Part shown: one piece after another, positions 1 through 5,158 of the stretch
Position numbering within the stretch: position 1 is the first letter of the stretch
Layout of the letters: every line of letters begins with the position of its first letter
From: Spirochaetaceae bacterium
GTDB taxonomy: Bacteria; Spirochaetota; Spirochaetia; Treponematales; Breznakiellaceae
Direction: 5' to 3'
DNA length: 9,834 nucleotides
Assembly: GCA_031284645.1 (NCBI GenBank)
Contig: JAITXS010000125.1
Span: 1 to 9,834 of the forward strand
Program-made: the position numbers and the translations under genes
Notes under the pieces: model-generated
What the model saw: only the letters and a program-made list of their open reading frames with translations
What the model was told of the DNA's origin: nothing
The model's database searches: none

Positions 1-1
1 T

Positions 2-1396
2 GATAGAAATAAATTCAATCTGCTTTGGGAGAATTGTAGTGAGATGAATGTCTATATTCAGCAAAAATATCAGGACAAAAAAATTTTCGGGAAAGATTTA
101 AGCAATTTCAAGATTAACAGTTTTGATGATCTGCCGGAAGTCGATGCTGATGACGGAACACTCGAAATTAATAAACTCATCAACTATCAGGGGTACGAGG
201 AACAACAAAAGGATGATGCTAAAATCGACACTTTTCAGCCGATTATGGATTTCTCGAACTTCCTATTGGTAGTATTAAAACTCACTCGTATGGAGGAAAA
301 AAGTTTTGATCCTGTCGGGTTTAATTTGGATGATAAAGATTTGATTAAAGAATTTGATGAAAAAAATAAAACCAAGCCCATCGACAGTGAATTTGTAAAG
401 CGTTTTGGTTTCAACTTGCTGATGGCAAAGTACCTTTTGGATAACTATCTCGTTCACCATTCAAATGAAGATGACACAATTGAAAATAATCCTTGGAAAT
501 TGCAGTATTGGCAAAAAGAAGGAAAGAGCGGGTATTTAAAAAACTTAGGTGGAGAAAGTGATTCACAATACAAATTAGTACAATTGCTTTCTATGTTTGA
601 GGTTTCGTTTACGGCAAGGCAAAGGAAGAACTACTTATTCTACTGTCTGTTATATCTATTTAATGACAACAACAGGGATATTGATAACTACAGCAAATTT
701 GTCTCGAATTTAGCTGATAAATATTTTAAAGATGTCTATTTGGTGAGAAGCAAACTAAATGAAATAAATACGCCTATACCTGGCAGTTTTGACACTGGCA
801 TTCTTAATAATAACAAGCTTGATATTGAAATATACAACAAGATTTTCGACTTTGATACTATTTATGGTGATGGAAATACGAGGTCAAAAGGTGTTCCTTT
901 GTTTATTTTCAATTATCTTGACTATAAATTGTGGGAAAAATACTTCGATAATCTGGCGGGTGAAAAGAGCAAGAAAAATGATACTGTGCGGCAAAAATAT
1001 TTCGACGAAATGGGATGTTCGGACTTTGAACTAAAGGTCTTAGAGAACTTTTATCAATCACGTACTCGCCGCTCTATTGAGCACTACTTCCCACAAGCAA
1101 ATGTCAATGACGGAAAGAACGCTCTAACAGAGGAACAAATCAATTGCCTTGGAAATTATGCTATGATTGGAAGCGAGGTAAATAGTTCGGGGTCAAATTG
1201 GAGTCCTAAAACTAAACTTGATCACTATTTAGATGCCTCTGGAAAGATAAAACAAATCAGCGTGGCATCGATCAAGTTCATGATTATGATGCGAAAGTGC
1301 AAGGATAACCAAGGACCCCGGGAACCCGGTAATGAGTGGACATTTGAAGACATTAAAGCACATCAGGCAAAAATGTTGAAAGTGTTGATTTTATAG
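2..1396 (+). CDS. DUF262/DUF1524 (GmrSD-like) protein, 5' end outside window
   Basis: The frame is open from the first codon in the window (base 2), so the ATG at 44 is probably internal and the gene begins upstream. The visible part is about 464 residues. The likely C-terminal nuclease half is recognised by IEHYFPQ (1076-1096), then a Leu-Gly-Asn-Tyr stretch, a downstream Asn (GSEVNSSGSN) and a Lys-rich KTKLDHYL. This is the order of the DUF1524 His-Me/HNH-type domain (IEH..PQ, GN, N, K). The region before it resembles the latter part of DUF262 proteins; the DGQQR-type NTPase motif expected at the N-terminus is not in view. Families with this architecture include the type IV restriction enzyme GmrSD, BrxU and SspE, which attack modified or phage DNA, so a role in phage defence is an inference. 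The AT-rich composition suggests horizontal acquisition. The gene ends at TAG with no clear terminator. The family call is fairly sure; target and activity are unknown. Confidence 0.75.
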   Translation, partial: DRNKFNLLWENCSEMNVYIQQKYQDKKIFGKDLSNFKINSFDDLPEVDADDGTLEINKLINYQGYEEQQKDDAKIDTFQPIMDFSNFLLVVLKLTRMEEKSFDPVGFNLDDKDLIKEFDEKNKTKPIDSEFVKRFGFNLLMAKYLLDNYLVHHSNEDDTIENNPWKLQYWQKEGKSGYLKNLGGESDSQYKLVQLLSMFEVSFTARQRKNYLFYCLLYLFNDNNRDIDNYSKFVSNLADKYFKDVYLVRSKLNEINTPIPGSFDTGILNNNKLDIEIYNKIFDFDTIYGDGNTRSKGVPLFIFNYLDYKLWEKYFDNLAGEKSKKNDTVRQKYFDEMGCSDFELKVLENFYQSRTRRSIEHYFPQANVNDGKNALTEEQINCLGNYAMIGSEVNSSGSNWSPKTKLDHYLDASGKIKQISVASIKFMIMMRKCKDNQGPREPGNEWTFEDIKAHQAKMLKVLIL

Positions 1397-1484
1397 AAAA
1401 CATTCGGTCTAATCTGTCAGCTCAAGGATACTCGACCATGCCTGTCTTATCCAAATAATCTCTCCGCTTCCTAATAATTAAAGA

Positions 1485-1679
1485 CTACTTTGCTATTTCG
1501 GGATGAGAATTCCATGCTTCCCACTGTATTACGAGAGTAAACGTCAAAAACGCCTCACCCTCGCAAAAACAAGGAGCTGTGCTAAACTCCGATAAATTAA
1601 TTTTATCGGAGGCAAAGATGAAGAAGTACAGCGAAGGGAAAATAACCCCGCATAACGTTCCGGCTTCGCGTTGCGCCGC
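1485..1679 (-). pseudogene. Possible gene remnant, 64 residues, no start codon
   Basis: On the minus strand a frame runs from just after a TAG inside the hairpin loop (1680-1682) to a TAG at 1485-1487. It has no ATG. The translation is protein-like in its second half, for example FLTFTLVIQWEAWNSHPEIAK near the end, and it reads through the palindrome at 1587-1611 (SDKINLSEF). I do not recognise the family. It could be the 3' end of a decayed gene or a repeated element that is open by chance. It runs opposite to the short frame at 1618-1716, so at most one of the two is likely to be real. Confidence 0.2.
1587..1611. promoter_or_regulatory. Perfect 10-bp inverted repeat overlapping an RBS
   Basis: The arms CTCCGATAAA (1587-1596) and TTTATCGGAG (1602-1611) are perfectly complementary around the loop TTAAT. 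The right arm runs into GGAGG, which would be the Shine-Dalgarno for an ATG at 1618. There is no T-tract, so it is not a classical terminator. A GGAG at 1573-1576 can alternatively pair with CTCC at 1587-1590, which would compete with the main stem. An operator, a translational switch or a leftover element are all possible. Confidence 0.4.
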
Positions 1680-1716
1680 CTACCGGCGGCGCAACGCGAA
1701 AGCGTTTTCCGGATAA
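1618..1716 (+). CDS. Candidate 32-residue ORF of unknown function
   Basis: An ATG preceded by TCGGAGG (spacing 5-6) opens a frame of 32 codons ending at TAA 1714-1716. The peptide begins MKKYSEGKITPHNVP and its C-terminal half is Arg/Ala-rich because it is read through the GC-rich hairpin at 1665-1700. The good ribosome-binding site argues for translation. The dependence of the sequence on an inverted repeat argues that it is incidental. I do not recognise a family and see no signal peptide or membrane segment. Confidence 0.2.
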   Translation: MKKYSEGKITPHNVPASRCAAYRRRNAKAFSG

Positions 1717-1740
1717 CGGCCCCTTCTTACTGCGTTAGCC
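1650..1740. repeat. GC-rich 16-bp hairpin in an attC-like frame
   Basis: The arms TTCGCGTTGCGCCGCC (1665-1680) and GGCGGCGCAACGCGAA (1685-1700) pair perfectly around the loop TACC. Outside this, CGTTCCGG (1656-1663) pairs with CCGG-AT-AACG (1709-1718) with two bulged bases. Further out, GCATAAC (1650-1656) and GTTAGCC (1734-1740) sit like the R'' and R' boxes of an integron attC site, 91 bp end to end. Against a true attC, the spacing on the right (about 20 bases between the inner arm and GTTAGCC) is much longer than on the left, and GCATAAC departs from RYYYAAC. It may be a degenerate attC, another repeat, or simply a strong hairpin. The element is far more GC-rich than its surroundings. Confidence 0.4.
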
Positions 1741-1814
1741 GTAGCGGGTGCGTGGAAACGAAGCGACAGAGCGATTCAGGGCAGTTTCAAGCATTAACAC
1801 CATATATTAAGCGA

Positions 1815-1973
1815 CTACGAATGAATTGAAAATCCAATAAATTTCTTTATTCCTGTAAAGGCAATTACTTCATTGTGAGACTCGAAAACATCACCGCCAA
1901 GGTCTGTGATTAATGTACCATACGGCCGGTAGACAAAGAAAAATTTTGTGTTAATATAAAAGAATAAGGATAA
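1815..1973 (-). pseudogene. Possible gene remnant, 52 residues, no start codon
   Basis: The minus-strand frame opens after a TGA at 1974-1976 and runs to a TAG at 1815-1817. It contains no ATG. The translation looks like real protein, including VYRPYGTLITDLGGDVFE and ending FIGFSIHS, but I cannot assign a family. It ends abruptly against the start of the flavin oxidoreductase on the other strand, as expected for the 3' end of a gene truncated when the oxidoreductase arrived. It may also be coincidental. Confidence 0.25.
1930..1960 (+). promoter_or_regulatory. Possible promoter for the flavin oxidoreductase
   Basis: TAGACA (1930-1935) resembles a -35 box. Either TAATAT (1952-1957, spacing 16) or TATAAA (1955-1960, spacing 19) could be the -10. 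Neither combination is ideal, but the gene stands alone behind a 580-base gap and needs its own promoter. The site would leave a very short leader containing the AAGGA at 1966-1970. Confidence 0.35.
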
Positions 1974-1976
1974 TCA

Positions 1977-2948
1977 ATGAGAAATTTATTTGATGTAACT
2001 CAATTAGGTCGGATGACTCTTAAAAACAGGTTTATCAGGGCAGCTATTGGTGAAAAAGCAACACAAGGGCAGGTAAACGATTACATGTTAGATTTGTATA
2101 AAAATCTTGCTCAAGGTGGTGTTGGAACTGTTATCACGGGTTTTACCCTTGTCGATGAAACTGAAAAATACCCGCATATGATGGCATTTTATGATGACTC
2201 ATTTTATGATGGCCATAAGAAATTAACCAACCTGGTGCATAAATATAATACCAATATTATCTTGCAATTGGTTTATGTTGGTTCATATGTTATGGGTGAT
2301 CCAACAGGAATACCCATTCTTGCACCAAGTGTTGTAGAAAATCTGAATACAAAAGTTATCCCGCAAGAAATAACTATCGAACAAATAAAAAATATACAAT
2401 CAAAATTTGCCGAGGCTGCATTACGGGCAAAAAATGCAGGTTATGATGGAATCGAAATACATGCAGCTCATGGTTTTTTACTTAGTCAGTTTATGACGCC
2501 CTATTATAACCATAGAAAAGATTTATATGGCGGATCAGTTCAAAACAGAGCAAGAATGGCATTGGAAACTTACGAGATAATACGAAAAGCTGTCGGTAAT
2601 GATTTTTCTGTATGGATAAAAATAAATGTTAATGATGGTTTTGAGGGTGAAGTTTCCTTGAATGATGTGTTGTATTTATGCAGAGAATTAACACAAAAAG
2701 GAATAAACGCTATAGAAATCAGTGGTTTTTTCAGCAAATTTTCAAATGATTCGACATCATTCTTCAGGAAGGAGGCCGAACAAATTGCTGCTGAAAATGA
2801 TACGGCAGTTATTTTAACTGGTGGGAATACAGATATTAAAGAAATGACAGAGATAGTCAATAATACAAAGATAAAGTATTTTGGAATGGCAAGGGCACTT
2901 ATGAAAGAACCCGATCTAATCAATAAATTTCAAAAAGAATTTATATAA
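1977..2948 (+). CDS. Old Yellow Enzyme family NADH:flavin oxidoreductase
   Basis: A 323-residue FMN-dependent TIM-barrel ene-reductase of the Old Yellow Enzyme family, probably cytoplasmic. Such enzymes reduce activated C=C bonds or nitro groups using NAD(P)H; the substrate here is unknown. The family signature is IEIHAAHGFLLSQFMTP (about 159-175) followed by NHRKDLYGGS and NR. HAAH (162-165) corresponds to the His-x-x-His substrate-binding pair. WIKINVND (213-220) and the C-terminal LTGGNTD and YFGMARALMKEPDL give the FMN phosphate-binding end of the barrel. There is no C-terminal Fe-S/FAD extension of the 2,4-dienoyl-CoA reductase kind, so it is the short form. The usual QLxHxGR motif is replaced by QLVYVGSY. 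AAGGA at 1966-1970, six bases before the ATG, supports this start. Its AT-rich composition sets it apart from the genes downstream and fits horizontal transfer. No partner gene is adjacent. Confidence 0.9.
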   Translation: MRNLFDVTQLGRMTLKNRFIRAAIGEKATQGQVNDYMLDLYKNLAQGGVGTVITGFTLVDETEKYPHMMAFYDDSFYDGHKKLTNLVHKYNTNIILQLVYVGSYVMGDPTGIPILAPSVVENLNTKVIPQEITIEQIKNIQSKFAEAALRAKNAGYDGIEIHAAHGFLLSQFMTPYYNHRKDLYGGSVQNRARMALETYEIIRKAVGNDFSVWIKINVNDGFEGEVSLNDVLYLCRELTQKGINAIEISGFFSKFSNDSTSFFRKEAEQIAAENDTAVILTGGNTDIKEMTEIVNNTKIKYFGMARALMKEPDLINKFQKEFI

Positions 2949-2978
2949 AACTGATAACACATTCAGGGTGAACTCCTC

Positions 2979-3007
2979 TTGATAAACTAATTATATTAGT
3001 TTATACT
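2979..3007 (+). promoter_or_regulatory. Promoter with TetR-type operator in the spacer
   Basis: TTGATA (2979-2984) and TATACT (3002-3007) are separated by 17 bases and each matches the sigma-70 consensus at 5 of 6 positions. A perfect palindrome, arms ATAAACTAAT (2982-2991) and ATTAGTTTAT (2995-3004) around TAT, fills the spacer and touches both boxes. This is the classical layout of a TetR-family operator: the repressor made by the next gene would block RNA polymerase directly. The same promoter probably also serves the MATE transporter. Confidence 0.75.
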
Positions 3008-3036
3008 TAAATTAAGTAGTTTAAGGAGGTGCCTTT

Positions 3037-3603
3037 ATGCCCAAGCAACGAAAGCTCACCGGTGATGCAGTGCTGTCCGCTGCCGCCGATTTAGTGGAGG
3101 AACAGGGGTATTATAGCCTGAACATAAGCAGCCTTGCCAATGCGCTCGGTGTAAAGCCGCCGTCGCTCTATAACCACGTCAGCGGTATTGAGGATGTTTG
3201 GGAACAGCTCGCGCTCATACTGTTATCGCGTATGGAAACCGCTGTACGGAATGCGGCGCTTGGGAGGTCGGAAGAGGCCGCTGTACGCGAGATAGCACAT
3301 GCCTATAGGCGCTTTGCAAACGAGCATGGGGAACTTTACCGGGCTTTCACAAATGCCGTATCTATTGACGGCGGATCGGCGCTCGGTTCTCTTGCGGATA
3401 CGCTCCGGCAGGTTTTGCAGCCTTTAGGTTTGCCGCGGAAGAATGAAACAGACTTCATCAGAATTTTTCACGCCGGACTTCACGGGTTTGTCACGCTTGA
3501 GAGAGCGGGGTTTTTCAAAAATACCGGAAGTACCGTAAACGCAAGTTTCAATGCGCTTGTCGACAGCCAAATCCTGATTTTGCAAAACTATCGGGGGAAA
3601 TAA
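3037..3603 (+). CDS. TetR/AcrR-family repressor with WHG-type C-terminal domain
   Basis: A 188-residue DNA-binding repressor. Residues 9-55 form the TetR N-terminal three-helix domain, with the helix-turn-helix at about 28-47 (LNISSLANALGVKPPSLYNH). The C-terminal ligand/dimer domain carries IFHAGLHGFVTLE (143-155), the signature of the WHG subfamily. AAGGAGGT at 3023-3030, six bases before the ATG, is a strong ribosome-binding site. The palindrome at 2982-3004 is the probable autoregulatory operator. The MATE efflux gene starts 82 bases after the stop on the same strand, so the likely role is induction of efflux by a toxic ligand. The ligand cannot be read from the sequence. Base composition matches the downstream genes rather than the AT-rich island upstream. 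Confidence 0.9.
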   Translation: MPKQRKLTGDAVLSAAADLVEEQGYYSLNISSLANALGVKPPSLYNHVSGIEDVWEQLALILLSRMETAVRNAALGRSEEAAVREIAHAYRRFANEHGELYRAFTNAVSIDGGSALGSLADTLRQVLQPLGLPRKNETDFIRIFHAGLHGFVTLERAGFFKNTGSTVNASFNALVDSQILILQNYRGK

Positions 3604-3685
3604 TAATGCACGCATTGCAAATTTTTACACATGGCTTGAAATCAAGCGTACGCTCTGAATACAAATGCTTCATAGAGGTGTAGCT

Positions 3686-5068
3686 GTGTCCAAAAATACT
3701 CAAAGCAGTTTAGTAGACGGGTATGATGCGAAACACGAGATGATGACTTCCGCACCTGTCGGTCGATTGGTCTGTAAACTCGCCGTGCCTACAATTATAA
3801 TCATGATGGTATCAGCGATGTACAATATGGTGGATACCTATTTTGTCAGCTCACTCGGTACAAGTGCGACCGCTGCTGTCGGTGTCTCGTTTTCGCTGAT
3901 GAATATCATTCAGGCGGTCGGATTCTTTTTTGGTCACGGGACAGGCAATTTTATCTCCCGCGCTTTAGGTGCGAAGAAGACGGACGAAGCTGAAAAAATG
4001 GCAGCGACCGGCTGTATTTCCGCTTTTTTGCTTGGCGTTACCATTGCGGTCTTCGGAACAATATTCCTGACTCCGCTCGCAAAGCTCTTGGGTTCGACTG
4101 ATACAATTCTTCCTTTCGCAAAGGATTATCTGCGATATATTATAATAGCAGCTCCGTTTATGATAACGTCCTTTATGCTGAACAATCTGCTGCGTTATCA
4201 AGGCAGTGCCATGTTCAGTATGATAGGAATGGTTACCGGCGCTATATTGAACCTCGTCCTTGATCCGCTTTTCATCTTCGTCTTTCAGATGGGCACGGCG
4301 GGTGCTGCAATCGCCACCGCCATAAGCCAGACCGTAAGCTGTGTGCTGCTGTTCACGGTGAGCTGCCGGAGCGGCGGCAACCTGCGGATTCATCTGAGTA
4401 AATTCTCTCCTTCAATCGCCGTATATAAAGAAATGATGCGCGGGGGAAGTCCGTCACTGCTGCGGCAGGTAGTTATGAGCATATCCACCGTTGTTCTGAA
4501 TCAGGCAGCAGGCGGTTTCAGCGATGCGGTTATTGCCGCCATTACGATTGTCAATCGCGTATTTTTGCTTGTAGGTGCTGCAATTATTGGTTTTGGGCAG
4601 AGCTTTCAGCCGATTTGCGGATTTAACTACGGTGCAAAACGGTATGACCGCGTTAAACAAGCGTTTAAGTTTTGCCTGTATCTATCCACGACAATACTTC
4701 TTGTCGCTGCCATAGTCTGCTTTATTTTCGCACCGAATATCGTAGCTATATTTCGCGCTGATGATCCGGAAGTCCTCCGTGTCGGCGCGTTTGCGCTCCG
4801 GGCCCAATGTTTTAGCTTTCCGCTTTTGGGATGGATTTTGCTCGTCAGTTTCCTGCTCCAAACAATAGGCAAGGCGATTCCGGCGAGTATACTTGCGTTT
4901 GCCCGTCAAGGGCTGTTCTTAATCCCACTCCTGCTGATTATTGTTCCCATGTTCGGCATATTAGGCATTCAACTTTCCACTCCGATTGCGGATGCGTTTA
5001 CATTTGTATTGTCTCTACCGTTTGCCATAAAAGTGTTTAGAAAGGACCTGGCGGAAATACAAGAATAA
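3686..5068 (+). CDS. MATE-family multidrug efflux transporter
   Basis: An inner-membrane, cation-coupled exporter of the MATE family, with about twelve hydrophobic segments over 460 residues, the normal length. Family hallmarks are YNMVDTYFVSSLGTSATAAVG (46-66 from the GTG start), the LLRYQG turn near 168-173, NLVLDPLFIF (189-198) and GTAGAAIATA (203-212). A second-half repeat begins near RGGSPSLLRQ, followed by GFGQSFQPICGFNYGA. I place the start at GTG 3686 because AGAGGTG (3674-3680) sits five bases before it. The in-frame ATG at 3665 would add seven residues but has no ribosome-binding site. The TetR gene upstream is the probable regulator, making this a repressor/pump pair. Substrate is unknown; MATE pumps usually export cationic drugs and dyes. 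Confidence 0.9.
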   Translation: MSKNTQSSLVDGYDAKHEMMTSAPVGRLVCKLAVPTIIIMMVSAMYNMVDTYFVSSLGTSATAAVGVSFSLMNIIQAVGFFFGHGTGNFISRALGAKKTDEAEKMAATGCISAFLLGVTIAVFGTIFLTPLAKLLGSTDTILPFAKDYLRYIIIAAPFMITSFMLNNLLRYQGSAMFSMIGMVTGAILNLVLDPLFIFVFQMGTAGAAIATAISQTVSCVLLFTVSCRSGGNLRIHLSKFSPSIAVYKEMMRGGSPSLLRQVVMSISTVVLNQAAGGFSDAVIAAITIVNRVFLLVGAAIIGFGQSFQPICGFNYGAKRYDRVKQAFKFCLYLSTTILLVAAIVCFIFAPNIVAIFRADDPEVLRVGAFALRAQCFSFPLLGWILLVSFLLQTIGKAIPASILAFARQGLFLIPLLLIIVPMFGILGIQLSTPIADAFTFVLSLPFAIKVFRKDLAEIQE

Positions 5069-5108
5069 ATCATGCGGATATACCTTATCCGTAGAAATAG
5101 CGTTTTCT

Positions 5109-5134
5109 CAACGCGCCGTGTTGTAGGTTTTTTT
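5109..5134 (+). terminator. Possible terminator after the MATE gene
   Basis: CAACGC (5109-5114) pairs with GTGTTG (5118-5123), including one G·T, around a three-base loop, and is followed by a run of seven T (5128-5134). An earlier hairpin, CGGATA/TATCCG (5075-5091), has no T-tract. The stem is short, so this is a weak to moderate candidate, but it lies exactly between the efflux cassette and the dnaX promoter. Confidence 0.4.
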
Positions 5135-5158
5135 GTTTTAGTATAAAATAAAAAAATC
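5119..5158 (+). promoter_or_regulatory. dnaX promoter with near-leaderless spacing
   Basis: TATAAA (5142-5147) is a good -10 box, and TTGTAG (5121-5126) a weak -35 at 15 bases. Transcription would begin near 5154, only about five bases before the ATG at 5159. No purine-rich Shine-Dalgarno sequence occurs in the A/T-only stretch before the start. Confidence 0.5.

Larger units (their letters stand above)
1397..1976. other. 580-base intergenic accessory region
   Basis: No convincing full-length gene lies here. From left to right it contains the 3' end of a start-less minus-strand frame (from 1485), a perfect 10-bp AT-rich palindrome (1587-1611), a Shine-Dalgarno/ATG pair for a 32-residue frame (1618), a 16-bp GC-rich hairpin within an attC-like arrangement (1650-1740), a second start-less minus-strand frame (1815-1973), and a possible promoter for the flavin oxidoreductase (1930-1960). 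The mixture of gene scraps and a structured element is typical of integron cassette junctions or other recombination-prone spots. No integrase, transposase or target-site duplication is visible. Confidence 0.5.

Noticed and set aside
1313..1330. CCGGG/CCCGG mini-hairpin near the end of the DUF262 gene
   Set aside because: It lies within a continuous coding frame (QGPREPGNEW) and is short; nothing suggests a regulatory role.
1587..1611. Intrinsic terminator for the DUF262 gene
   Set aside because: The stem is good but no T-tract follows on either strand, and it lies about 190 bases past the stop codon.
1650..1740. Insertion sequence end or MITE
   Set aside because: No transposase, no flanking target duplication and no matching second terminal repeat in the window.
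2570..2923. 117-codon minus-strand frame inside the flavin oxidoreductase
   Set aside because: It is antisense to a well-conserved enzyme, has no ribosome-binding site of note and its Ser/Ile/Phe-rich sequence is typical of an antisense shadow.
3634..3647. GCTTGA-AA-TCAAGC palindrome between the TetR and MATE genes
   Set aside because: Arms are only 6 bp, it differs from the main operator and has no T-run, so neither operator nor terminator can be supported.
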